Origin: Lachnospiraceae bacterium
GTDB lineage: Bacteria > Bacillota_A > Clostridia > Lachnospirales > Lachnospiraceae
Assembly (NCBI GenBank): GCA_017652545.1
Contig: JAGCAV010000081.1
Coordinates: forward strand, 1 to 11,393
Direction: 5' to 3'
DNA: 11,393 bases
Shown: piece by piece, positions 1 to 6,683 of the stretch
How the letters are laid out: the number at the start of each line of letters is the position of its first letter
Numbering within the stretch: the stretch's first letter is position 1
Position numbers and translations under genes: made by a program
Notes under the pieces: model-generated
Databases searched by the model: none
What the model was told of the DNA's origin: nothing
Seen by the model: only the letters and a program-made list of their open reading frames with translations

Positions 1-455
1 AACGGGTGAAAGTCCCGAGTACGCGTAGGCAACGACGAAGTACATAGCTGAACAGCAAGGGTGTTCGCCGTGAGGTGAAATCTGAAGGAAGCTGTAGGCA
101 AACCCTTGGCCTGACGGACAGGAACCATATATAAGGCTGGGAAATGCGGATAAGTCGGCAAAACACGATGAAGTCCAAAAGGTTGCTGGAAGTACCAGTA
201 AATGTGGCAGGTGGATGAGGGGAAAGAGCGTGCACCTTAAGCGTGGAGGTCTCACAGGCGGTTTCATTAGCCGTAGTAACAACGAACTGTGAGAAGTCAG
301 CAGAGCCCATAGTAGTGAAGAAGTCCTTGTAATGGGGATGGAGCGAAGGGGCGAACAACCAATCAGTTGAAGTACGTTCCACTTCGTAGCTGGAGCAACG
401 TCTGTCGATAACTTCAAAGGTGGCAAAGGCAAAAGGGGCAGAAAGGAAACAACGC

Positions 456-1736
456 ATGGACACAAGTAGTCTCATGGAGCAGATACTGAGCAAAGACAAC
501 CTCAATGCAGCGTATCTGCAAGTCGTCAGAAACAAAGGAGCGGCAGGCGTAGACGGCATGACCGTTGAAGAGCTTGGTGAATACCTTTCGGAAAACGGCG
601 AAAGCATCAGGGAGCAGCTGCGGACAAGGAAATACAAGCCGCAGCCAGTCAGAAGGGTGGAGATACCGAAACCAGACGGCGGAGTCAGGAACCTGGGAGT
701 ACCTACGGTAGTCGATCGCTTTGTACAACAGGCGGTGGCACAGGTGCTCACTCCGATCTTTGAGGAGCAGTTCCACGACCACAGCTACGGATTCAGACCC
801 AATCGGTGTGCACAGCAGGCAGTCCTGAAAGCATTAGAGATGATGAATGACGGACACAGCTGGATCGTGGACATTGACCTTGCAAAGTTCTTTGATACAG
901 TAGACCATGATAAGCTGATGACCATCTTCGGACGCACGATCAAGGACGGAGATGTCATTTCAGTAGTGAGAAAGTTTCTCGTCAGCGGAGTGATGATCGA
1001 TGATGAATATGAAGATACCATAGTCGGCACACCTCAGGGAGGGAATATTTCACCACTGTTAGCGAACATCATGCTCAATGAACTGGATAAGGAACTGGAA
1101 GCAAGAGGGTTGGATTTCATCCGTTATGCGGATGACCTAATCATTATGGTCGGAAGCAGACAGGCGGCAGACAGGGTCATGAAAAGCGTTTCCCGATTTA
1201 TTGAGGAAAAGCTTGGATTGAAAGTGAATGCCGAGAAGAGCAAGGTCGATAAGCCAAAAGGCATCAAGTATCTCGGGTTTGGATTTTACTTTGACTCATT
1301 CGCCAAAGCATACAAAGCCAAACCACACCAGAAGGCAGTAGCGAAGTTCAAAGCACAAATGAAGAAACTGACATGCAGGAGCTGGGGAGTAAGCAATGAC
1401 TATAAAGTACTCAAGCTGAACCAGCTTATACGAGGATGGATAAACTACTTCAAAATCGGGAGCATGCAAAGGTTGTGTCAGAGGCTTGACAGTAACATCA
1501 GATACCGTTTGAGAATGTGTATCTGGAAGCACTGGAAAACCCCGAAGAACAGAGCTAAGAACATGATGAAGCTTGGACTGCCTGCGTGGGCGGCATGGCG
1601 AAGTGCGTATATTCATGGCTACGCCAGAGTCTGCCGGTCAAGGGACGTTCATAGAACAATTACTACAGAGCGTCTTAAGCAATTCGGGCTTATTTCTATG
1701 GCCGACTACTACACCGAAAGGTGTGTCACTTGTTAA
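456..1736 (+). CDS. ltrA: Group II intron-encoded reverse transcriptase-maturase (LtrA-type)
   Basis: This protein assists splicing of its host intron and copies the RNA into DNA during mobility. With the start used here it has 426 residues. The N-terminal reverse transcriptase block is followed by the palm, with the first catalytic Asp in the VDIDLAKFFD segment (about residue 139), the GTPQGG motif (about 191-196) and the active-site YADD (224-227). The thumb/maturase X domain follows, including an LNQLIRGWINYF segment near 340-350. There is no Cys-rich HNH endonuclease domain after it, so this is an endonuclease-minus type. I prefer ATG 456 because AAAGGAA lies about 9 bases upstream. An in-frame GTG at 420 would add 12 residues but has no visible ribosome binding site, and it remains possible. 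The reading frame is intact, so the element may be active. Confidence 0.93.
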   Translation: MDTSSLMEQILSKDNLNAAYLQVVRNKGAAGVDGMTVEELGEYLSENGESIREQLRTRKYKPQPVRRVEIPKPDGGVRNLGVPTVVDRFVQQAVAQVLTPIFEEQFHDHSYGFRPNRCAQQAVLKALEMMNDGHSWIVDIDLAKFFDTVDHDKLMTIFGRTIKDGDVISVVRKFLVSGVMIDDEYEDTIVGTPQGGNISPLLANIMLNELDKELEARGLDFIRYADDLIIMVGSRQAADRVMKSVSRFIEEKLGLKVNAEKSKVDKPKGIKYLGFGFYFDSFAKAYKAKPHQKAVAKFKAQMKKLTCRSWGVSNDYKVLKLNQLIRGWINYFKIGSMQRLCQRLDSNIRYRLRMCIWKHWKTPKNRAKNMMKLGLPAWAAWRSAYIHGYARVCRSRDVHRTITTERLKQFGLISMADYYTERCVTC

Positions 1737-1744
1737 GTTGATTG

Positions 1745-1778
1745 AACCGCCGTGTACCGGTCGGTACGCACGGTGGTG
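1745..1778 (+). ncRNA. Group II intron domain V (catalytic hairpin)
   Basis: The left arm ACCGCCGTG (1746-1754) pairs with CACGGTGGT (1769-1777), with one G-U pair. The inner helix TACC (1755-1758) pairs with GGTA (1763-1766) around a four-base GGTC loop. The two-base CG bulge (1767-1768) on the 3' side is the hallmark of domain V. The catalytic triad position reads CGC (1748-1750). The loop is not a GNRA tetraloop. Confidence 0.9.
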
Positions 1779-1781
1779 TGA

Positions 1782-1825
1782 GAGGTCGGAAATTCCTCGG
1801 TTTGAGGAATTTCCTCCTACTCGAT
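1782..1825 (+). ncRNA. Group II intron domain VI with branch-point A and 3' splice end
   Basis: A perfect 9-bp stem, AAATTCCTC (1790-1798) with GAGGAATTT (1804-1812), closes a GGTTT loop. The basal GAG (1782-1784) pairs with CTC (1820-1822) and leaves A1819 unpaired. This is the expected lariat branch-point adenosine, about 6-7 bases before the intron end CGAT (1822-1825). Confidence 0.85.
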
Positions 1826-1861
1826 TAAGCTTTACTTTAAGCTTTACTTTACGCTTTACGG
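1826..1861 (+). repeat. Tandem 12-bp repeat, three copies, abutting the intron 3' end
   Basis: TAAGCTTTACTT occurs at 1826-1837 and again, identically, at 1838-1849. A diverged third copy, TACGCTTTACGG, is at 1850-1861. The array begins at the first predicted base of the 3' exon. The rest of the gap up to the ohrR promoter (1862-1948) holds no gene or strong signal that I can recognise. Confidence 0.8.
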
Positions 1862-1948
1862 CAGCCTGAAAGTGTTTGCACAACAGGGAGGGCTAAAAAT
1901 AACAGTATTTAATCCGCTGAGGAACCGATTTTTATTACAGTTTGCTGC

Positions 1949-1977
1949 TTGACGGACTCAATTATATTTGATACAAT
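1949..1977 (+). promoter_or_regulatory. Sigma-A promoter of the ohrR operon
   Basis: The -35 box is TTGACG (1949-1954) and the -10 box is TACAAT (1972-1977), with an ideal 17-bp spacer. Transcription should start near 1984. The -10 box is itself the left half of the operator described separately. Confidence 0.85.
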
Positions 1978-1986
1978 ATAATTGTA
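1972..1986 (+). promoter_or_regulatory. OhrR operator overlapping the -10 box
   Basis: TACAATATAATTGTA is an inverted repeat (TACAAT, ATA, ATTGTA). It differs at one position from the OhrR operator known from Bacillus (TACAATTNAATTGTA). A second, overlapping perfect dyad, AATTATATT (1960-1968) with AATATAATT (1975-1983), covers the spacer and -10. Binding here would block RNA polymerase, which fits autorepression by the OhrR encoded immediately downstream. Confidence 0.82.
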
Positions 1987-2013
1987 CAAAACATAAAAGA
2001 GGAGGAATGCTGT

Positions 2014-2475
2014 ATGGAACATGATTATCATGAGGCAATGAAGCTGGCCAATCAGCTTTGCTTTCCGCTGTATGCGGCTTCCAGAAGCGTAGTCAGTCTC
2101 TATACGCCGTGGCTGAAGCCGCTGGGCCTTACCTATACGCAGTATATTGTCTTTCTCGTACTGTGGGAGAAGGACGGAATTCCTGTCGGTGAGATCTGCG
2201 ACCGGCTGATGCTGGATAACGGGACGCTCTCTCCTTTGCTGAAGAAAATGCAGCAGGCGGGATATATCGAAAGGAAGCGGAGCAGGGAGGATGACCGCAG
2301 GGTCCTGATCACCCTCACACAGGAGGGAAGATCCCTGCAGGAAAAGACGAAAGATATTCCCGGGAAAGTAGCAGGCTGTGTTGATCTGCCGCCGGAGAAA
2401 GCGCAGATGCTTTATTCGCTGCTGTACGAGCTTCTGGAGAACCGGAAGAACAGAGAAACTGGTAAAGAACTGTAA
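2014..2475 (+). CDS. ohrR: OhrR-type MarR-family organic hydroperoxide sensor/repressor
   Basis: This is a 153-residue winged-helix MarR-family repressor. OhrR proteins release DNA when organic peroxides or hypochlorite oxidise a reactive cysteine near the N-terminus. That residue is visible as Cys16 in an LCFPLYAASR segment, followed by a LGLTYTQY segment, both characteristic of OhrR within the MarR family. The wing has the RSREDDRR motif (about 80-86). A further Cys at 122 lies near the place of the second cysteine of two-Cys OhrR proteins, so disulfide-type sensing is possible; Cys62 is also present. The start is set by AGGAGG (2000-2005), 8 bases before ATG. The gene is first in an operon with a peroxidase and a cation transporter. 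The operator upstream implies autoregulation. No ohr gene is seen nearby. Confidence 0.9.
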   Translation: MEHDYHEAMKLANQLCFPLYAASRSVVSLYTPWLKPLGLTYTQYIVFLVLWEKDGIPVGEICDRLMLDNGTLSPLLKKMQQAGYIERKRSREDDRRVLITLTQEGRSLQEKTKDIPGKVAGCVDLPPEKAQMLYSLLYELLENRKNRETGKEL

Positions 2476-2497
2476 TCAAAAGAAGGAGTAAGGAAAA

Positions 2498-3049
2498 ATG
2501 AAAACAGTTTATGATTTCACGGTAAAAGACAGGAAGGGAAATGAAGTGAGTCTGTCCGAATATCAGGGCAAGGTGCTTCTGATTGTCAATACGGCGACGG
2601 GATGCGGATTTACGCCGCATTATGATCCGCTGGAGAGCATGTACAAGGATTTCAGGGATCAGGGATTTGAGATCCTGGATTTCCCGTGCAACCAGTTCGC
2701 AAACCAGGCGCCCGGCACAGAGGATGAGATCCATACCTTCTGCACCATGAAGTTCGGGACGGAGTTCCCGCAGTTTGCAAAGATCAATGTCAACGGGGAC
2801 GACGCCGATCCGCTGTATGTGTATCTGGCGACGGAAAAGCCGTTTTCCGGGTTCGGAAAAGGACTGAAGAACGCGGCGCTGAAGAAGTTCTCCGACATGA
2901 ACAACAAGACTTTCGGCGACAAGGCCTATATCAAATGGAACTTCACCAAGTTCCTCGTGGACCGTCAGGGCAATGTGATTGCGCGGTTTGAACCGACAGT
3001 GGATATGAAGGAAGTCAAAGCAGCCGTCGCTGCAGAACTGGAGAAATAA
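2498..3049 (+). CDS. gpx: Glutathione peroxidase family protein (probably thioredoxin-dependent thiol peroxidase)
   Basis: This is a 183-residue cytoplasmic peroxidase with no signal peptide. It reduces hydrogen peroxide or lipid/organic hydroperoxides to water or alcohols. The catalytic tetrad can be traced: peroxidatic Cys36 in ATGCGFTP, Gln66 in FPCNQF, and Trp147-Asn148 in IKWNFTKF. Cys82 in TFCTMKFG matches the resolving cysteine of yeast Gpx3-type enzymes. This suggests an atypical two-Cys enzyme recycled by thioredoxin rather than glutathione, which most Clostridia lack. The start has GAAGGAG (2482-2488) 9 bases upstream. It lies 22 bp after ohrR and 3 bp before the transporter gene, so all three are probably co-transcribed and induced by organic peroxide. 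The substrate preference is inferred from the family. Confidence 0.92.
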   Translation: MKTVYDFTVKDRKGNEVSLSEYQGKVLLIVNTATGCGFTPHYDPLESMYKDFRDQGFEILDFPCNQFANQAPGTEDEIHTFCTMKFGTEFPQFAKINVNGDDADPLYVYLATEKPFSGFGKGLKNAALKKFSDMNNKTFGDKAYIKWNFTKFLVDRQGNVIARFEPTVDMKEVKAAVAAELEK

Positions 3050-3052
3050 GAC

Positions 3053-4171
3053 ATGAATTTACAGGCAAACAGAGACCGGACCATTATCCGGACCAGCATT
3101 ATCGGCATTCTTGCAAATGTTTTTCTGGCAGGCTTTAAGGCAGTCGTCGGACTGACTTCCAATTCCATCGCCATTGTGATGGATGCGGTCAATAACCTGT
3201 CGGACGCCGCCAGCTCAGTCATCACCATCGTCGGGACAAAACTGGCGGGAAAGGAAGCAGATAAAAAACATCCTTTCGGGTACGGCCGGATTGAATACCT
3301 GAGCGCGATGATCATCTCGGTGCTCGTGCTGTACGCCGGCATCACTGCTTTTGTGGAATCCGTGAAAAAGATCCTGCATCCGGATGTGCCGGATTACAGC
3401 ACCGTCACGCTTGTGATCGTGGCCGTCGCTGTCGTGGTCAAGATCTTCCTGGGAAGATACGTGAAACATGTCGGGGAAAAAGTGAAGTCGGATTCCCTGA
3501 TCAATTCCGGGGAAGATGCGACGCTGGATTCCGTGATCTCCGCCTCGACGCTCGTGGCAGCGGCGATCTATCTGATCTTCCATGTGTCTCTGGAAGCCTG
3601 GCTCGGTGCGGTGATCGCCCTTGTGATCATCAAGTCCGGCATTGAAATGCTCCGGGATACGCTTTCCAAGATCCTGGGAGAACGGGCGGATGCGGAGCTT
3701 GCGAGAGAGATCAAAAAGACCATCAACGGCTACCCGGAGATCTACGGCGCATACGATCTGGTTCTGCACAATTACGGGCCGGATTCCTACAACGGCTCGG
3801 TCCATATCGAAGTGCAGGATACCCTGTCCGCAGATGACCTGGACAAGCTGATCCGGAAAGTCACGATCGATGTATTTCAGAAGCACGATGTGATCCTTAC
3901 CGCGATCGGGGTGTATTCCATCAACACAAAGGATCCGGAAGCGGTGGCAGCCAGGAAAAAAGTCTCGCAGATCGTGACCGCAGATCCTCATGTCCTGCAG
4001 ATGCACGGGTTCTATCTGGACCGGGCGGAAAAGACCATGCGCTTTGATATTGTTGTCAGCTTTGACGCAAAGGACCGCAGGGAAGTGTATCGGGAGATCT
4101 GCGAAAAGGTGCAGAAGGAATTTCCGGATTACACGCTGCAGGTTGCCATGGATACGGACTTCAGTGAGTGA
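3053..4171 (+). CDS. Cation diffusion facilitator family transporter (metal efflux, probably Mn/Fe/Zn)
   Basis: This is a 372-residue inner-membrane metal/proton antiporter. Six transmembrane helices occupy roughly residues 10-205. The family motif in helix 2 reads D44-A-V-N47-N48-L-S-D51. The HPFGYGR motif follows helix 2 (73-79). Helix 5 has D155 and D159 in a DxxxD arrangement. N/D-rich sites of this kind are often linked to manganese, but the metal cannot be fixed by reading alone. The C-terminal half looks like two successive ferredoxin-like dimerisation modules, about 205-285 and 300-372, making it longer than FieF-type proteins of about 300 residues. GGAG (3040-3043) inside the end of gpx serves as ribosome binding site, 9 bases from ATG, so translation is tightly linked to gpx. 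Co-expression with a peroxidase suggests metal balance during oxidative stress. I see no clear terminator after it. Confidence 0.92.
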   Translation: MNLQANRDRTIIRTSIIGILANVFLAGFKAVVGLTSNSIAIVMDAVNNLSDAASSVITIVGTKLAGKEADKKHPFGYGRIEYLSAMIISVLVLYAGITAFVESVKKILHPDVPDYSTVTLVIVAVAVVVKIFLGRYVKHVGEKVKSDSLINSGEDATLDSVISASTLVAAAIYLIFHVSLEAWLGAVIALVIIKSGIEMLRDTLSKILGERADAELAREIKKTINGYPEIYGAYDLVLHNYGPDSYNGSVHIEVQDTLSADDLDKLIRKVTIDVFQKHDVILTAIGVYSINTKDPEAVAARKKVSQIVTADPHVLQMHGFYLDRAEKTMRFDIVVSFDAKDRREVYREICEKVQKEFPDYTLQVAMDTDFSE

Positions 4172-4186
4172 TGTTCAAAAAGGGGA

Positions 4187-4217
4187 TTGACCCTGACGTT
4201 ATGTCATAGTGTATGCT
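4187..4217 (+). promoter_or_regulatory. MerR-type promoter with 19-bp spacer and dyad
   Basis: TTGACC (4187-4192) and TATGCT (4212-4217) are separated by exactly 19 bp. This over-long spacer is the signature of promoters that a MerR-family activator untwists. The spacer holds the inverted repeat TGAC-GTTAT-GTCA (4194-4206). The MerR gene follows directly, so autoactivation is likely. The -10 box overlaps an upstream in-frame ATG (4213), which rules that codon out as the start of translation from this promoter. Confidence 0.72.
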
Positions 4218-4248
4218 CATATTACCACGGGACAGGGAGGCGGTTTTC

Positions 4249-4995
4249 ATGAGGAAGATCCATGAAGTGAGCAAACTGACGGGCGTGAGTGTACGGGCAC
4301 TCCACCACTATGACAGGATCGGGCTTCTGCCGGCCACACAGGTCACGGAAAAAGGCTACCGTCTGTATGACGATGCAGCGCTGGAACGCCTGCAGCATAT
4401 CCTGCTTTTCAAGGAACTTCAGTTTTCGCTGAAGGAGATCAAAGAGATCCTGGACAGCCCGGATTTTGACCGGGAGAAGGCGCTGACGCAGCAGATCCGG
4501 CTTCTGGAGCTGAAAAGGGAACATCTGGATAATCTCCTGATCCTGGCCCGGGGAATAAAAGAGACTGGGGTGAAAGATATGGATTTTTCAGCATTTGACA
4601 CGAAGAAGATGGATGAGTATGCCAGGCAGGCGAAAGCTTCCTGGGGAACGACTCCGGAGTATCAGGAATTCGAACAGAGATCGAAAGGGCGGTCCCGGGA
4701 GGAGGAACAGAGTCTGGGCGTCCGGTTTATGTCGGTCTTTGCAGAGATCGGGAAGATCCGGGACGGGTCCCCGGAAGATCCGCAGGCCAAGGCGCTTGCA
4801 AAAAAGATACAGGATTTCATTACGGAGAACTATTACACCTGTTCGGATGAGATCCTGCTGGCTCTCGGCGAGGCATATGCCGGCGGCGGCCCCATGACAG
4901 AGAATATTGACCGGGCCGGCGGCGAGGGAACCGGAGCGTTTGCCTGCAGGGCGATCCGGGCTTACGTCGCATCAAAAAAGGCACGGGAAGCATAA
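4249..4995 (+). CDS. MerR-family transcriptional regulator with TipAS-type effector domain
   Basis: This is a 248-residue cytoplasmic activator of the TipA type. A MerR winged helix-turn-helix covers residues 1-70: an EVSKLTGVSVRALHHYDRIGLL helix-turn-helix, then a GYRLYDDAALERLQ wing. A dimerising coiled coil covers about 75-110. A TipAS domain covers about 122-245, with a WGTTPEYQEF start and an NIDRAGGEG loop near the end. TipAS domains bind thiopeptide antibiotics or other lipophilic ligands; the ligand here is unknown. AGGGAGG (4234-4240) lies 8 bases before ATG 4249, and the earlier in-frame ATG at 4213 sits inside the promoter -10, so 4249 is chosen. No drug efflux gene adjoins it. Its visible target is its own promoter. 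Confidence 0.9.
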   Translation: MRKIHEVSKLTGVSVRALHHYDRIGLLPATQVTEKGYRLYDDAALERLQHILLFKELQFSLKEIKEILDSPDFDREKALTQQIRLLELKREHLDNLLILARGIKETGVKDMDFSAFDTKKMDEYARQAKASWGTTPEYQEFEQRSKGRSREEEQSLGVRFMSVFAEIGKIRDGSPEDPQAKALAKKIQDFITENYYTCSDEILLALGEAYAGGGPMTENIDRAGGEGTGAFACRAIRAYVASKKAREA

Positions 4996-5035
4996 CGGAA
5001 GGATGCGCGGCGGCCGGTCAGAGGGCAAAAGAATA

Positions 5036-5064
5036 TTGAAATGCAAAGACTGCGGTGGTATAAT
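5036..5064 (+). promoter_or_regulatory. Sigma-A promoter of the cobalamin operon
   Basis: TTGAAA (5036-5041) and consensus TATAAT (5059-5064) are separated by 17 bp. An extended -10 TGG (5056-5058) lies directly before TATAAT. Transcription should start near 5071, which leaves a leader of about 430 bases carrying the riboswitch. Confidence 0.85.
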
Positions 5065-5137
5065 TCTCTCATAAAATGAAATAAAGCGTTGTGCGGTGCC
5101 GGCGAAAACAGTCCTGGGGATTTTCATGAAGGATGTT

Positions 5138-5336
5138 TTCAACGGTTAAAAGGGAAACAGGTGAAACGCCTGTGCGAACTCGTCACTGTAAATACGGAGT
5201 GCTGCTGTCATTTATGACGACCGGAATTTGAAAAAGCGGAAATTCTGTTCGTTGTATCGCAGAAAGTCACTGGGGCAACCCGGGAAGGCTGACAGAAGCA
5301 TGCTGATGTATGAGCCAGGAAACCTGCCGTGTAACG
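5138..5336 (+). promoter_or_regulatory. Cobalamin riboswitch aptamer
   Basis: This RNA element senses a B12 coenzyme and shuts off the downstream genes when it is bound. The B12 box is present as GAGCCAGGAAACCTGCC (5312-5328). The 5' core reads GGTTAAAAGGGAA (5144-5156), followed by an ACAGGTGAAACGCCTGT hairpin and GTCACTGTAA (5182-5191), all familiar parts of this riboswitch class. ACGG (5142-5145) can pair with CCGT (5327-5330) as the closing stem. Downstream, ACGGGTAC (5334-5341) can pair with GTACCGT (5374-5380) around a long loop, possibly the regulatory hairpin used for the kissing interaction in this class. The aptamer limits are approximate. Confidence 0.92.
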
Positions 5337-5420
5337 GGTACAGGATTTTGATCCGGATCACGAGTAATTGATCGTACCGTTTCTGCAGGATTTTGGATTC
5401 CCGCACTTTATGTATGTTTT

Positions 5421-5450
5421 ACTCACTCCGGAAACGGAGTGAGTTTTTTT
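5421..5450 (+). terminator. Intrinsic terminator, expression platform of the cobalamin riboswitch
   Basis: ACTCACTCCG (5421-5430) and CGGAGTGAGT (5435-5444) form a perfect 10-bp stem on a GAAA tetraloop, followed by a run of seven T (5444-5450). It stands between the aptamer and the first gene, so transcription attenuation in the presence of cobalamin is the expected mechanism. Confidence 0.92.
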
Positions 5451-5501
5451 GTTACTATATCGATTTATTTTTTCACAGGATGTATATGAGAGGAGAGAAA
5501 C

Positions 5502-6683
5502 ATGATGAAAAAACTACTGGCAGCAGCCCTCGGGGCATCTATGACAATTGCACTGCTTTCCGGTCTGGCCTTTGGAGCAGAGGACGATCAGGCAAAGGCC
5601 GATGAGGTTGCGGCACTGATCGATTCGATCTATGTGCAGGAAAGAACCGAGGATACCGATGCGCTCTGTGAGCAGGCAAAGGCTGCCTGGGATGCACTGA
5701 CCGACGAACAGAAGGAACTGGTGGAAGGCGAGGATGCAGATCCGGATTACTTTGGAAGAGATACCGGGGATGCTTCAGCGGATGATCCGTTAAACGCAGA
5801 TGAAATCGGGGAAAATGAGATCCTGGTCGTCAGTTTCGGAACCTCCTTTAACGACAGCCGTGCGCTGGATATCGGCGGCGTCGAGAAGGCGATCGCAGAG
5901 GCCAATCCGGACTGGTCCGTGCGGAGAGCATTTACGGCGCAGATCATTATCAATCATGTTCAGGCCAGAGACGGCGAGAAGATCGACAATATGGATCAGG
6001 CACTGGAAAGAGCTGTCGCAAACGGCGTGAAGAATCTGGTCGTTCAGCCGACACACCTGATGCACGGTGCGGAATATGACGAGCTGACGGAAGCCCTTGC
6101 CGGTTACGAAGATCAGTTCGAAACAGTCGCTGTCGCGGAACCGCTGCTCGGCGAAGTGGGTGCCGACGCTTCTGTCATCAACGAAGACAAACAGACGGTT
6201 GCGGAAGCAATCGTGGAAGAGGCAGTCAAAGTTGCCGGTTTCGACTCACTGGATGCCGCAGCGGAAGACGGCACTGCATTTGTGTTCATGGGACACGGTA
6301 CGGCTCATACCGCAAAGGTCAGCTACAGCCAGATGGCAACACAGATGGAAACGCTGGGGTATGCAAATGTATTCATCGGCACGGTCGAAGGAGAGCCCGA
6401 GGAGACAGCCTGTGAGAACATTATCGAGGCTGTAAAGGAAGCCGGTTATACAAAAGTGATCCTCCGTCCGCTGATGGTGGTTGCCGGAGATCATGCCAAC
6501 AACGATATGGCAGGAGATGAAGAGGATTCCTGGAAGAGCATGTTCACCGCAGCGGATGCATTTGAAAGCGTTGACTGCCAGATCGAAGGCCTGGGCAGGA
6601 TCGGTGCCGTACAGGAACTGTACTGTGCGCACACTGCAGCAGCGCTTGAGGAACTCGGCGCAGCGGAAAAAAAAACGGAGTGA
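5502..6683 (+). CDS. cbiK: Exported CbiK-type sirohydrochlorin cobaltochelatase
   Basis: CbiK inserts Co2+ into sirohydrochlorin in the anaerobic B12 pathway. This 393-residue protein begins with a clear Sec signal peptide (MMKK, hydrophobic stretch 5-24, cleavage near AFGA at 23-26) and has no lipobox Cys. Residues 28-75 form a helical module ending in ALTDEQKELVEG. The chelatase domain runs from about 104 (NEILVVSFGTSF) to 385. It contains likely metal-binding histidines: His185 in QPTHLMHG, His265 in MGHGTAH and His331 in VAGDHANNDMAGDEEDSWK. Exported CbiK enzymes are known in Desulfovibrio but are not the classical form. AGGAG (5491-5495) precedes ATG 5502; ATG 5505 is an equal alternative. 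It is first in the riboswitch-controlled operon. Its last codons overlap an A9 run, and the next ORF is in the -1 frame, so the true product may be longer. Confidence 0.9.
   Translation: MMKKLLAAALGASMTIALLSGLAFGAEDDQAKADEVAALIDSIYVQERTEDTDALCEQAKAAWDALTDEQKELVEGEDADPDYFGRDTGDASADDPLNADEIGENEILVVSFGTSFNDSRALDIGGVEKAIAEANPDWSVRRAFTAQIIINHVQARDGEKIDNMDQALERAVANGVKNLVVQPTHLMHGAEYDELTEALAGYEDQFETVAVAEPLLGEVGADASVINEDKQTVAEAIVEEAVKVAGFDSLDAAAEDGTAFVFMGHGTAHTAKVSYSQMATQMETLGYANVFIGTVEGEPEETACENIIEAVKEAGYTKVILRPLMVVAGDHANNDMAGDEEDSWKSMFTAADAFESVDCQIEGLGRIGAVQELYCAHTAAALEELGAAEKKTE
6667..6675 (+). other. A9 homopolymer, candidate slippage site at the end of cbiK
   Basis: Nine A residues cover the codons GAA AAA AAA ACG. 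They include an A AAA AAA slippery heptamer in the zero frame (6668-6674). A -1 slip, or one extra A in the transcript, gives ...EKKNGVSELPDGEY and joins cbiK in frame to the next ORF without a stop. The zero-frame stop TGA comes at 6681-6683. Confidence 0.6.

Larger units (their letters stand above)
1..1825 (+). ncRNA. Group II intron RNA, 5' end outside the window
   Basis: This is a self-splicing retroelement RNA that surrounds a maturase ORF. The left part, about 1-400, is highly structured and non-coding. It contains the GGTGAAAGTCCCG-type stretch (5-17) usual near the start of domain I in bacterial group II introns, so only a few tens of bases are probably missing on the left. The ORF sits in domain IV and stops just before domain V. 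The 3' boundary is placed at 1825 because domain VI is followed by a typical ...CTCGAT end with the terminal AY dinucleotide. The exact intron class is not assigned. The left boundary and the 5' exon cannot be seen. Confidence 0.88.

Noticed and set aside
1..400. CRISPR array or tRNA in the structured left region
   Set aside because: There are no regularly spaced repeats and no tRNA clover-leaf or T-loop; the sequence fits group II intron domains I to III.
1573..1869. A + strand 98-codon frame across the end of the maturase gene and intron
   Set aside because: It covers intron domains V and VI and the repeat, with no ribosome binding site; its C-terminal Leu/Ser/Phe/Thr repetition comes from the 12-mer.
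3215..4006. A 263-codon open frame on the minus strand
   Set aside because: It lies entirely within the cation diffusion facilitator gene, has no recognisable domain or ribosome binding site, and is rich in His, Asp and Arg as expected of an antisense shadow.
4213..4248. An earlier in-frame ATG for the MerR gene
   Set aside because: It overlaps the -10 box and would not be in the transcript; the MerR domain starts properly at 4249 after AGGGAGG.
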